Positions 10,576-22,287 of a stretch of DNA of 64,000 nucleotides are shown in pieces; position 1 is the stretch's first letter, and each line of letters begins with the position of its first letter. Made by a program: the position numbers and the translations under genes. The DNA is taken from NCBI GenBank assembly GCA_022496805.1, contig CM040087.1, forward strand, positions 6,956,001-7,020,000, read 5' to 3'. Source of the DNA: Pohlia nutans (Eukaryota > Streptophyta > Bryopsida > Bryales > Mniaceae). The notes under the pieces were generated by a model, which saw only the letters and a list, made by a program, of their open reading frames with translations, was not told the origin of the DNA and did not search any database.

Positions 10576-11887
10576 ATGTGGTGAACTTGTTGAAGAGAAA
10601 GATGGTTCAAGTTCTTTCAATTTTAATGAACTTCTAAATTCTATCAAAATGATAGTACGCAAGGTTAGGCTTGCAAACAAGCCCATAGAGAACATGTTTG
10701 GAAAATGAATGGAGGTTGTAGTAACCATTAATGGACAGATATACAATTTGCATTGGATATCAACTTGATTATCAAAGGTATAAAACAAAATATTGAACCT
10801 ATGAAACAAGAATATAGGACTGTTGTGCCCTTCCATTGTAAGACTCAACCACTTGAATTGAAATACTTTACAAGTATATAGATGAAGCATATACCTGTGA
10901 TAAATGCGGTGGCTGAAGGATGAAATCAAGGGCTTCAGGAATGTTGTATATGTGAAACCTCCAATTGCAAGTAACCTCTAAGCCATCATCTTTCATGGAA
11001 TCATTGATATAAAGTTGGGAAAATTGCACTCGCAGCCAATGCTTGCAATGAGCTCTCCTCTTCTCGTCATGTTGTGTCTATGAAGAGAGATTACATGCTG
11101 AGATATAATTCTCCATTCTCATGAATAGCGCCCAGCGCTAGAAAAATGTTTACATTGCTCTCCTCCGCCCGAGTGTCTTTGCTACACTTGACACATGTCC
11201 AATGGCAATTGCTCCATTCCATCCAGATTCTGCGGGCGTACGAAGTAACCTAGTAGTACTTGATAATAGTGGTTATGCGGTTGAGGACGCTATGGGAGCT
11301 GCGAGCAAATCCCGAGACTTTTTGGAAGGAGAATTGCCATACATCTAGAACCGAAAAATGGTGATAGGTACCTCTTGGAGAATTCCGATACCGAAGGGAT
11401 GAATACTTGTATTCTTGGTTTGAACCATCTCCTACTCGTTCTCACGCAGCATATCCTTACATTGAATATCGTCTTGAAACCTCAGAGCACATTTCTTGTC
11501 AAACTGTAGACACCAGCTGCTGTTCCATGATCTTAGCCCAAAGAGCAGTCCAATATGGAGGTATCAAGGTTTCATTACAACGTGTTGCTTTAGCAAGAAT
11601 CTATGATCTCATGTCTGTAATGGGACAATTAGATCAGAATTCTGTTTATCCCCAGTGAGCGCCTTTGCCTGCATTAGCTTGCAAAAGACTCTCCGCAACA
11701 TATGGCGTAAGAAAGCCAATGTGCCAACATGCTTATGACGCAGCGATTCATCATCCTGGGCAAAGTTAAAAGACCCTTGGCACCATTGAGTATAGTCTGT
11801 CAGAAGGGTGTTCCAAGCGTTGAATGAGCAGCCTCCATACATGCTACGTAACATTGTCCGTGAGCATCTCTACTTCCCAAACAACCG
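10576..11887. other. No supported gene; 3' flank of the FLIP-like gene
   Basis: The part next to 11888 is probably the 3' untranslated region of the minus-strand gene. The plus strand at 10640-10930 looks faintly coding-like but has several stops in each frame; I could not assign it to any family and treat it as decayed sequence. Confidence 0.35.
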
Positions 11888-14800
11888 TCAAATGGATGCC
11901 AGTTTCTTGTTGACAACTGCTAGCTGAGAGATAATGAATCGCCATTCCTCAAGTTTTGCATCAGATCTGCTCAGCCATTCGGTGGACATGTTACTCAGTA
12001 GAGAAAAGCCTTCTTGCAGCATCAAAATTGCTGTTTTCACCTCATCTGGTTTCGACTTATTCAGCCCAACAGCTTTAGGATGCCTTATATCCACCGTATC
12101 CATAGTATCCATGGAATCGAGATCTACAACAATGGTCTTCTCTTCCGGAATTTCTCGTTCCTTTTGCTGCAGTGACGGGAAATAAGACCTGCGTTGCTTC
12201 TTGGCTTCCTGATGTAGCAAGTCGATCTCTGTGTCCGAAACTATCAATGAGGCGCACATGGTCTCTTTCTCTAGATAGCTCTTCAATGTGCTCATAAACA
12301 TATCAGCGCCGCTCTGTGTCATTTCATGCATGTCGGATGCAAGTCCTGGGTCCGAAGGAACAAAACGCCACAGCTCATTGCAAGGAGTATGCTCCGCAAA
12401 ATGACCAAAGGATCTCAAACCACAATGTACAAGGGCCCAGTGCTGCTCTCGCAAAACAGTATGGTATAGATACCACAGAGCCTCGCTCACTGGATTGTCC
12501 ACCACCTCTGGAAATTCAAACGAACTTAAGCTAGAAAGAAATTCTGCAAGCGATACTTTCAAGGATAGAGCGTCATCCTCCGACCCTGACTTCACAAGCT
12601 CCTCAATCTTCACCAGAATGTTTTGGAGGGTCATGGGGTGCACATTGCGCTTCAGAAAGAACGAAGCAATGAGCAGAATTGGACTAAGAACGGAACCACT
12701 AAATCGATGAGCATTTGATGCGGTTCGAGAATCCTTTAAGAAGGCGTCGAATGTTAACCTCTTAATTTCTTGCATTTGTTTTGGTTCGATGACACTGTAA
12801 TCCTCACTGCAAAAAAAAACCAGAACAGTGCTGCCGTTTAGTTAACAATGAGAAGTGAAACGGATTTTAATCCAGCTAACTAAATGAATATAACTTCCCG
12901 AGACCTGGGCATCAGAAGAATTCAATTCAAGAACAATCATGAGATACAACAGACCTATAAAGTAAGGGCCCCGTCAAAAAACAGATGTGTGTTCCTGACA
13001 AATGAGCTGAAGGAGAAAACGGAAGACATTAGAAGGAAAGAGTAATGCAGGACTCGTACCATTGATGCAAAAGATGCAATAAACACCATATAGCGTCCTG
13101 CTCCCTCCCATCTGGGTTTCTTTTGCTCTCGCTAAATTGCTTAACAGCAGCCAAACAATGCTTAAAAAAAGTGATAACAGAATCTTCTCTAGTCACTTCT
13201 GGCAGAAGTCCCACAGTGAAGCCTTTTTGTAGCAGCACCGAGACGATTGTGGAGGATGACCGAGTCGCAAAAGGATCCTCGTGGAAAACGAGACTAAAAA
13301 GGTGTGAGGCTCCAATACTTGGAACTGCTTGAACTAGGGAGCAAATCAATTGAGCCAATCTTTTAACAGCCTCCTGCTGTGACTCTTCAGCTGCTGCCAC
13401 TGAACGGAGGATAGAAACAAGGGCTGATATGTGCTCTTGAACCAGTCCTTCGCCACTGTTTTTTGCAATAAAGAGCAAGAGGTGTTTAATAATTTCGCCA
13501 CAGAGCGCATTTGGGTGGAGTGCATATTTGAACAGAAATTCCTGGATCGCCATCCAAGCCTCTGAGGAAGCAGAAGCGTGTATGATAAATTTCTCTAGCG
13601 CTTTCACCACCCACAGATACATTAATTGTGACACAGATTTCGTAGTCGACTCTGGGGAAATTGCTGGGAAGATCTGTATCTGCACAAGAGCAGCGTACAC
13701 CTCATCCTCTGCAATCGAATCTAGAACCCATTCTAATCTGTTTGCAAGCTCTATCATTAAATCTGGCCCGTATTTTTCAGAGCTTTCGAGAAGCTGCAGA
13801 AAAACCATAACTCGACTGGGCAGATATCCTCTTTGCGAGCTGTTTTTCCAGACGGGCAAAACTAAATCCCTTTCTGGCTCCTCTGCACCTGAACCAAGGT
13901 CTTCAACAGCTGGAAGAGGTTCATAACCACTGCTTATAGACTGTAACAGCTCTACCTTCAAACTTGTGTGCATCCCAGACGCACTAAGAAGGGCACGGAA
14001 AAGACCAAAGACGACCGGTGCAGCAACCTCAGAGAGAATCTCAATTGCGTGTTTGGGAAGAGTCGCACCATTGTGACCTAGAAGAAGTGTTGCAAACTTC
14101 AGAGTATAGTCCACAATTGTAATTCTAAGGGCGGTCGCTTGCTCTGGGTAGAAACTACACATCTTTGATACGTGTGATGCGAAGAACCTCACAAGTATAC
14201 AGCGCTTCCTAAAGTCCTCTTTTGTATCTGGAGCAACGGAAAATTCACTAGAAGGTCGAGAGAGCCACTCCTCAGTAGCCCGCTTCAACGAATAAGTTCC
14301 AAGAGATATGAAGCGGGTAATTAAACTTTTGATGTCCACTAGTGGGGCAACTGTTGTGCGACTTCCTTCCGACAAAGTGAGAATGGCCACACAGCTCCGC
14401 CAAGACAAATTGAAAAGGACTATGTTTTTTCCCCCTGTGCTTTGTATCATTCCCCACTCCACTCTAGCTGACAACGTTCCCAGTTCCTCGAGGTATCTTA
14501 ATACAGATGTGATGATCTCCAATGCCTCCAAATTTCTCTCGTTGGTTGAACTATTTGCAATCACATTCGTGACTGTTTGATTCACTTTAGCAACGGCTCG
14601 AAGCGCAGCTTGGAGCAGTTCTAGGCCAACCTTAAGCATATCTGCCCCTTGCATGTCGTTCCTCTGTTGCCCCAACGAACTCTGACAGTGTCAAAAATAC
14701 GGTCTTTGCACCAATACAGTAAAACTTAGTATATGAAAAGCATGAGGCTGATTTCACTCACCGCTGTACTTGATAAAAAGAGAACTTTGATCAAGTTGAA

Positions 14801-16242
14801 AGATTCACTAATAAGCGACGCCACTGACGATATAACTTGTTTCTCCATCAAGAATGAGCATTCTACTGCTACGGAATATGTGGCTACGGAAAAAGAATTG
14901 GTCTCCGCCAGAAGCTGCAAATTTCCAACCTGATGTTAATAAGACAAAAATAAAATCATCATGCATTAAAAGGTGCGTCTCTGTTCCGGTCTATTAAAAT
15001 GTAGAAGTCACTAATGCTAAGAGCTTGAACCTTGACACGCTCTAAGGAATTCCGCAGCGAATAACCATTATATATCATTCTTTGACCGCCTCGTTGATGC
15101 AAAAGGATTCATGCAGAAGATTACTTTCATCAATCAATACCCCGCTACGGAATTCAGATTCTAACAAAACATAGATGGCCACACCTTCACGAGGACATCT
15201 TGCCTTGGACTCGCTTTCTTGGACTTGCTTTCTTGTACTTCCTGCTTGCTCAGGCATGTTGAGCACCAAGCACTGGCCTGGAAAAAACATATAATGAATA
15301 AAGATCGACAGATTTCAGCTATCTACGAAGCAGAAGAGCCATAGAAACGACTCCTACAGCAGCCATAACATTTGCTTCCAAGTGCTTCATATCCACTTAA
15401 AGGACATATTCAAAAGGAATGAACACACTATATTTCAAGACGTACATACTTCTTTGTAGAATCCTTACCTTTGTGGCCAGCTGGACATACTGCGTGAAAA
15501 TTTGAGATCCTCTTGGAATAAGTGGCAGCCTTGAACTACCTACACGACATATATTTGTTCGCCATTTGCAATCACGAAGTACAGAGCCTGATTCTTCTTG
15601 CCAACATGTCTGCTTTTGCAGTTACGGGAATTTAATCCAAACTGGTTATTGCGTTCTTGGTACTACCGAAGGCTCAAATGACTCACTGAAACTTCGAAAT
15701 ACCTATTCTAACGTAGTTCCTAGAGGCTTTGTGTGCTGCTAAGATTCAGGCGATTGATTTCAACAGCATGTCAACGGAACAAATACACATTTCTTGGACA
15801 GATTTATATCATGAAAAAGGATACTGTCAGTACTTCTAAAATGTTAAGCTCTTCAGAGGAGCTGCATTTAGAATATGATTTAGAAAGATCCGCGAGGGCC
15901 TTGATGCGTTCCTCCGCAACCTGATTTGAATCAGCTTTTCACAAAGTTAGTGTAGTTCTAATATCAGATAATATCGACCAATAACAACGGTGCCAAGAGC
16001 TAAATAGATGCAAATCGAGTGATAACTGGAATTTCCTAGTATCATAGAAACGAACAATGTAGAGCAACATTCCAAAAATATCAATAATCCCTTTACAACT
16101 ACTTTGACTTCGTAACCGAATGCTTCCACGCCTTGACTGACCAAAATTAACAGAAGGACAAAGAAGATATGTAACTTGCCTTAGATGTACGTAGCACTCT
16201 GAGCACACGTAGAAGATCATCTCCTTCGCCTGTTACCGCCAT
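11888..16242 (-). CDS. FLIP/FIRRM-like protein (FIGNL1-interacting regulator of recombination)
   Basis: Members of this family (Arabidopsis FLIP, human FIRRM/C1orf112) bind the AAA-ATPase FIGNL1 and limit RAD51/DMC1 strand invasion in meiosis and repair. I read seven exons on the minus strand: 16242-16180, 15920-15825, 15609-15469, 15277-15185, 14929-14762, 14681-13060, 12806-11888. All join in frame to 1033 aa. Supporting motifs are RLPLIPRGSQIFTQYVQ in exon 3, ILVRFFASHV in exon 6, and in exon 7 EQHWALVHCGLRSFGHFAE with LWRFVP, matching the family's conserved C-terminal region. It is Leu-rich alpha-helical sequence of HEAT-repeat type throughout, with no catalytic motif. The first intron has a GC donor (AAG|GCAAGT); the others are GT-AG. 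The start is the first ATG of exon 1 (MAVTGEGDDLLRVLRVLR). An E2F-like site lies upstream. Identity rests on remembered family motifs. Confidence 0.82.
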
Positions 16243-16795
16243 TACTAAACGTCCAAGAGTTTTCAGGCGCTCACTCCTTCAAACCTAGACGAATCAAGCC
16301 TTCCTTATTACAATAACGTCCTGAAAACAAAAACACCTCTCAGAATTGCACATCACGCACTCAAAAAAGGTCTCGGTTCACTCGCTGAGTCGATCCCTTA
16401 CTGAGACTGACCAGATAAAAGGAGCTAGAATGGATATAATCAACAAACATACCGCTTTGAACTGGACTTTAAACAAAATGTGAAGAAATCTCAACATCAG
16501 CAACGGAACAAGCAACATCTGCAAATCGAGTCCGCGCCGAAAAACGCAAGCTGCGGGAAGTGATTTCTTCGCGCCATGGAAAGGAAAAAGAAGAGGCCGC
16601 ATCCGCAACCTAAATTCTTCTTCAACGGATTCCGCAGTTTGCCAAAACGATCAATACTGGATTATTATGACCGGAAATCTCACCAATCAAATGTGCTCGT
16701 GGCGATTAAAATCGTTAGCGCAAGGCTCCGTCTCCATCGCCGGCCACAAGCAATTTTCATACACCGCTCGCCATAGCTGCTAGTTACAAGGCGCG

Positions 16796-16803
16796 GCGGG
16801 AAA
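16796..16803 (-). promoter_or_regulatory. E2F-like site upstream of the FLIP-like gene
   Basis: The minus strand reads TTTCCCGC, the plant E2F/DP consensus (TTTSSCGC), in a GC-rich patch about 555 bp before the start codon. E2F control would fit a gene for homologous recombination expressed in S phase. One 8-bp match is weak evidence alone. Confidence 0.4.
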
Positions 16804-16899
16804 GAAACACCCTATGATTCATTCATCCATTAACTATTCATTTGTTCTTCATTCGTTCGATGGTGGCTTTTCAACGAAGCTACGTGGCCTCTCAACTTG

Positions 16900-18350
16900 A
16901 TGAAGAAGCCTGCGGTTGATTCAACATTTTTGCATACTAGGGTCGGTGAAAAACAATATTGTAAATAATAAAAATTATTTTAGAAAAAAATTACTACAAG
17001 AAGATAGACAAGGTAGCGCTGATTTTTCTAGCGTCAAAAACAAATTTTGCTTTTATTTATTTAAATACCAAGCACCACACTCTACATTGTTGGAGATACC
17101 AAGCTCCCGCAAACCACACTCGAGTTCCTATAAAAGAATCTCACAATGCCTGCACTATGACCTTATGTTCACTCATTGCTAACTACTTGGCTGTTGGTGA
17201 TTGAAATTGTCAGTAAAGTTCTTTTTCTAGCCTGAAAACTTCATTGGTAAAAACAAGGTCGTCTAAGTTTACTTTACGGATAACGGTACCTATACTTTTT
17301 TTTTAAATCAGGGACTTCTTTTTTTCAATATTTGTTTATTTATTTAATGGAAAATGTTTCATTTGTCAAGCCTTTTTTTTAAATAATCAAATATTTGGCT
17401 CAAATGTGCCAATGTTCCTTTGACATACACCACTACAGTCAATCCTAAAAGAAACACCATGTTACCATTCGTTTGTAGACAATTGCACTCCTCAATCTAT
17501 TTAGTGTGGTTCGCATTTTATAAAAATTGTTACATTATTTGAGATTATGTGGTGTAGTGGCAAATTTCCCCAACCTCTTCAAGGGTACAACAAATATCCC
17601 AACATCTACATAATTTGAATTAAAAGCTCACAATAAATTTGAAGTGTTTTATTTGAAATTATGTTTTATGCTTTTTTGCATTGGATTCACAAAGATGAAA
17701 TTAGTAATCATCAATCTCCTTAGAATGTAATTTTTCATTTTATTTGTTTTTAAATGCAATTTTTGTATAGACTTTTCCAATTGTGCTTGGAGTGAAGATG
17801 AGCAAGGCACCCTTGGCAATTGAACGTTCATGGGTGTAAAAATGGTACGCACAAGCCATTGAGTGAACATAGTTACAAAAGTATAGTACAAGGGTGTGTT
17901 TCTATAGGAGGTTGGAGTTGAATTTATCACAACTTACTCCAATTGATTTGCTTTGTAATTACTATCACAAATATTTTTGTATAAAATTTGAAATTGAAAT
18001 TTCAAAGTTCTTATGTAATTTGATTTTGAATAAAACATTGACAATTTGTGAATCAAATTTGTTGTGATGGGCTGAAATGTAATTATATTCTAACTGTAGT
18101 AATTTTTGGAGATTTTTTGGTTGCTTATTTTACGATCTTGCTTTTTCAAGAGCACTTTTGAGTCAAGATTTAAGAATATTTTTGTGAAACACAACAACAT
18201 GAAATGAGGCATAAAAATTTCACAAATCATCCCCTTGAATTAGATCACACATGCATGAAGCTAAAATAGCCCATAAAATCTACATAGCATTCAATGGCCT
18301 TCATGCCCATTGCTTTTGTTTATCACCTTGAGCCTCCACCTGTGCACTTA
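16900..18350. other. AT-rich intergenic DNA with old repeat pieces
   Basis: No gene is supported. The segment 17950-18260 contains inverted pieces of the family G repeat (CATGAAATGAGGCATAAAAATTTC-type block near 18200). The rest shows no recognisable structure. Confidence 0.4.
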
Positions 18351-18375
18351 ACTATTGATTCGTGAAATATTATTA

Positions 18376-18395
18376 GGTGTGGAATATTCCACACC
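18376..18395. repeat. Second copy of the 20-bp palindrome
   Basis: GGTGTGGAATATTCCACACC, identical to 126-145, again followed by a GAGCCAAGACAAA motif and GCATG. Confidence 0.7.
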
Positions 18396-18832
18396 ATCAA
18401 TTGTAGAGCCAAGACAAAAAATAGTGCATGTTGATGTTACATATATGTGCAACATGTGCTATATGTGCATGATGGATAAAAAAATGGAGTTTGCTTTTGT
18501 ACACTCGGATACAACGATAATTCAATTTTTTTTGGTTTCCATTTGTATTGCCACAAAAGAGTAGAAGATTAAAAGATTTGTGAGCCAAATTGGGATATGT
18601 TGTAGCATACAAGATGCACCACACATACATATGAGGTTCAATTTGCTCGTGATTTACTTTAAATTAAACAAAAAATCTCATTTTAAATCCTTAATCTAAA
18701 CAAAAACATTATTATTTATGATGTATTAAGAAATTAACCCTTGAAGGATTTAGGGAATAGTAGATACGTTGCTGTATATTTAACATTTGTTATGAGTAGA
18801 AAGTTCCAAATTGAGATCCCAATAGCTTTTAA

Positions 18833-19372
18833 CCCTTTAACGTCCCAATCCAACACTGTTTTCAAAGATGCGCTATAAAATGTTTGATGATACCCTAAAA
18901 TGGAGTAGATGTACAAAGGAAACCTGTAAATGTCAATGTGAAGATCACATCTGTACGGTTAGATGCATCATTTTTTTTTAGTATTTTTAATTTAACTTTG
19001 AAAGGTTTTCTCTTGAAATTCAATTAAAAATCCCAAATTATCACAAAAAAATTTCAAAAAATTGTGATGAAATTGGAATAACATGCCCGACGAGATGGTA
19101 TGGTTTTCATTATTTGATTCTACCCATTTTTTAAAATCATGTTTTGAGGTCTCACTTTTTGAACTAAGAATGAAACTTGGTATAAACCGATTGCGTTATT
19201 TTTCCAAAAAGTATAATAACTTATTTTGAAGATCCAAACCGTTCAAAGAATAGTCAACTTGCACAAGAACCAAGAGTAATTTTTGGGGGATGAAGACTGT
19301 TCATTTTGGATGAAAACCGAACAGCTACAATCTGTTCGGCGTCCAGTATTTGGACGCTGGCGCCCGAAAGGG
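18833..19372 (+). mobile_element. TTAA element, family B, copy 1 (540 bp), nested
   Basis: It starts CCCTTTAACGTCCCAATCC and ends CGCCCGAAAGGG, between TTAA at 18829-18832 and 19373-19376. Near the right end is the hairpin GCGTCCAGTATTTGGACGC. Family E sequence continues on both sides, so target duplication is direct. Two other copies are exactly 540 bp too. Confidence 0.8.
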
Positions 19373-19500
19373 TTAAGACCATGTAGACATGAATTTTAAT
19401 TTTACTTTTGATACAATACTCATAGGAGGTGTAGAACCATTCCAAATACAATAAAATACGGTCGTGTACATTGGCCGGAATGGCCACTCTGGACCTTTAA

Positions 19501-20040
19501 CCCTTTAACGTCCCGATTCAACATTGTTTTCAAAGATTTGTTATAAAATGGTTGATGAAAAACGGAAATGGAGTTGATGTACAAAACAAAGTTGCAAATG
19601 TCAATGTGTATATAACATCCGTACGGTTGGATTCATCATATTTATTAGTAATATTTTTAAAGTAATTTTGCAAGGTTTTCTCTTGAAATTCAATTAAAAA
19701 TCCAAAATTAACACAAAAAAATTTAAAAATATTGTAATGAAATTAGAATGACATGCACTACGAGATGGTATGGTTTCCATTATTTGATTCTACTTACTAT
19801 GGAAAATCATATTTAAGGTCTTTCTTTTTGAACTAAGATTGAAACTTGACATTAATCACTTTTGTAAATATTCAAAAATTCACGTTATCTTATTTGGAAG
19901 ATCCATACCGTACAAATGGTATTCAACTAGCACAAGAATGAAAAAAATAAAAATTGGATGAAAAACATCCAGTACCTACAGAAATCGAGCTGCTGAAATT
20001 CATCCGGCGTCCAGAATCTGGACGCCGGCGCGCTAAAGGG
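19501..20040 (+). mobile_element. TTAA element, family B, copy 2 (540 bp), nested
   Basis: It starts CCCTTTAACGTCCCGATTC and ends GGCGCGCTAAAGGG, between TTAA at 19497-19500 and 20041-20044. Its right hairpin is GGCGTCCAGAATCTGGACGCC-like (one base trimmed for length in other copies). It sits in the terminal TTAAGGG of family E copy 3. Confidence 0.8.
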
Positions 20041-20051
20041 TTAAGGGTTAA

Positions 20052-20889
20052 CAAAGATTTTGTAAACTCTCTTTAAAATCAAATACAAAAAGAAATGTGA
20101 TTTTGGGGGCCTTTTAGAGTGAAGTATGACTTGTTAGAGTTCCAAATTATTTTCAAAGCAATTATTTCCCATATTCCTCGAACGAATGGTGGACATTGAA
20201 GCCATAGGTCCAGATTTTGAATTCAAAAATTTCAAATAAAGACGCCCGATTAATTTATATTCAAATCAGGATTAATTAAACTCTCCGGGGCCAAGGGCTT
20301 GGACTTGCATTCTGTCAACTTGGTCTCTCCACTTCCTTAAATATACTGTAGAATCCATTCACACATTTAATAAACGAAGGTGAAAGACAACTTTGACTGG
20401 AGAGCAATACAATATTCTGAAATGCCACTCTTCAAAAAAAAATATACAACAAAACCCAGTCATGCCAGATATTTAACAGAGGTATCTGCCTTTTTGAATA
20501 GTGTGAACAGTAGAGATGTGACTAGTATGGGGGATAACTTACTATCAGACTGTTCTTCAAGAGCATCATTCCAGAGATAGGCTAACGCACAAAGCACTAT
20601 CCATATGGAGATGTGACAAAAATCCTTCACCGTATATTCCCTTTCACATAATCACATGCATAGCAACTGAGTTGGCTCATACTCTCAGTACTGAAGGAAA
20701 AAAATACAATCAATCAGCCCAAAAAAAACAAACACTCCAAAAGCTATTAGACTTCAAACAAGATAACTTGCTCAAAACACTTCAATAATATGCTACTGCA
20801 AAAGATTTGCAAACCATTGCAAACCTGACAATATGCATATGGATCATAGCTAGATAAACCAACCAAATTCTAGAAAAGCTAAAGTCCAA
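20052..20889. other. Intergenic DNA, 3' flank of eIF5 copy B
   Basis: No gene is supported. The part next to 20890 is presumably the 3' untranslated region of the minus-strand eIF5 copy; it shares nothing with the 3' flank of copy A. Confidence 0.4.
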
Positions 20890-20895
20890 GACATG

Positions 20896-22287
20896 TCACT
20901 CCTCATCGTCTTCAGATTCAGCCTCTGCGCTGCGAAGCCAATCCACAAACGGACGCGCTGACTTCCTCACCGCTGCACGCTTTGGTCCATCACCTGCACC
21001 GTTCCCTGCATCGTACCACAACAGTATCTGCTCCTCCTCCAGAATCTCTTCGTCGTACAACACCTTCAGCAGCAGCGCTATCTCCTTGCTTGCGTTTGCT
21101 GGAAGCTCTGAGCAGAATGTTTCGATGGCACTCAGCAGATCCTTCTGTGCACTCTCGTCCTGCACTGCTGCATCCAGGTACGTCTTCTTCTTCGTGATCT
21201 CCTTGTGGAGACCCTTCCCACACCCCTCAAACAGGGCCACGAACAATGCCTCCATTGCCTCCCTCTTCGGCTCCCCCTTGCTCTGCAAATGGGCCGCCAC
21301 CTGAGCTGGGGTCATCCCCTTCTTCAGACACTGCCTGAAATCATTCACCAGCTTCTCCTGCAAGCTCGGCTCCTCCTCCTTCGGAGACTCTGGTAGAGCT
21401 TCCTCTGCCTCCGACTTCTTTGATGACGACTTCTTCAGTGTCTTCAGCTTCGAGCTCGGAGCTTCCTTCGCCGTCTTGGTTCTTGGAGATGCCTCGCTCT
21501 TGTCCTCCCCGTTCCCCAGAATCACCATCTCGCTAGTGGCAGTTGTCAGCTGCTCCATGATTCTCCTCTGGGCAGCTTCCGCGGATGTGTCTGTGGCCCA
21601 CTGCACGCCGTCCTCCTCATCCCCAGCATTCTCTTCTTCATCCGCCTGGCTCGCCGAAGGGGACACCTCCTCGTCGTCGGATCCCTGCTTCTTCTTTGCT
21701 GCCTTGTCATCGGACCCACCCTTGCTCTTCTTCAGGGCCTCCCGCTTCAGCCTCTTCATCTGCTCGTCCGCAGCCTCCCCTTCCTTCAGCCGCTCCTTCT
21801 CTGCCCGTCGCAGCGCACGATCCTTCTTCCCTCCCTTCTTCTGCTCTGGAGGGTTCTTCAGGATGAACGTTGTCAGCTTGTCGCGCATGTCCACGTCCGA
21901 CAGGTACCCACACGCCGCGCACTTCAGCGTGATCAGCTGCGTCTTCGTGATCAACACCTCCGTCTCTGGGTTGCCGCACCCGTAGCACTGCACGTACTTC
22001 TTGATGAAGTTCTCCAGCAGCGCCGCCAGCTTCGTAGTGTCGTGCGCTCCGTTCACAATGCTCGTGCCCGTCTTCTCGTCATACTTTGACTGCGCCCCCA
22101 GCTCACACCCAAAGTACTTCGTGGTGTATGCCGGGTGCCGCGCCAGCGCCTTGGCCACGTCCACCATGTTCACCACGTTTGTCTTGATGCCGTTGCCGCG
22201 ACCCTCGATCTTGGTCACCAGCTTAGGCATCTTGTACCTGTAAAAGGCGTCATCGCGGTTTCCGGCCCCAATGTTCTGAAGCGCCAT
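20896..22287 (-). CDS. Eukaryotic translation initiation factor 5 (eIF5), copy B
   Basis: This is the same 463-aa protein as copy A, acting as GTPase activator of eIF2 at start-codon selection. Every key feature is kept: FYRYKMP with R17, GRGNGIKTNVVNM, the four zinc cysteines (C101/C104/C123/C126), the Lys/Glu-rich linker and the W2 domain with its VDWLRSAEAESEDDEE tail. About five residues differ from copy A (T75 for M75, SPRTKTAKE for SPRAKTVKE, KLVNDF for KLANDF, KEITKKK for KEIAKKK). None hits a motif, so both copies look functional. T75 is the residue I recall in other plant eIF5s (EKTGTS), so copy A carries the change there. The leader intron donor (minus strand, GTGAGT near 22918) is conserved. 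Confidence 0.95.
   Translation of the reverse strand: MALQNIGAGNRDDAFYRYKMPKLVTKIEGRGNGIKTNVVNMVDVAKALARHPAYTTKYFGCELGAQSKYDEKTGTSIVNGAHDTTKLAALLENFIKKYVQCYGCGNPETEVLITKTQLITLKCAACGYLSDVDMRDKLTTFILKNPPEQKKGGKKDRALRRAEKERLKEGEAADEQMKRLKREALKKSKGGSDDKAAKKKQGSDDEEVSPSASQADEEENAGDEEDGVQWATDTSAEAAQRRIMEQLTTATSEMVILGNGEDKSEASPRTKTAKEAPSSKLKTLKKSSSKKSEAEEALPESPKEEEPSLQEKLVNDFRQCLKKGMTPAQVAAHLQSKGEPKREAMEALFVALFEGCGKGLHKEITKKKTYLDAAVQDESAQKDLLSAIETFCSELPANASKEIALLLKVLYDEEILEEEQILLWYDAGNGAGDGPKRAAVRKSARPFVDWLRSAEAESEDDEE

Larger units (their letters stand above)
18738..20047 (+). mobile_element. TTAA element, family E, copy 3, split by two family B insertions
   Basis: It starts CCCTTGAAGGATTTAGGG after TTAA (18734-18737) and ends GGG at 20047 before TTAA (20048-20051). 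The pieces 18738-18828, 19377-19496 and 20045-20047 align in order with family E copy 1 (GATACGTTG, GATCCCAATAGCTTT, CATTGGCCG). Removing two 540-bp insertions, each with one TTAA, leaves 222 bp, against 225-226 bp for the uninterrupted copies. Confidence 0.75.

Noticed and set aside
11407..11658. Plus-strand frame MYSWFEPSPTRSH...
   Set aside because: No recognisable motif, lies in the probable 3' untranslated region of the minus-strand FLIP-like gene, and no splice partners were found.
15723..15733. Extra exon of the FLIP-like gene around 15640-15730
   Set aside because: Exon 3 extended back to the CAG acceptor at 15610 already restores frame with exon 2; another exon is not needed.
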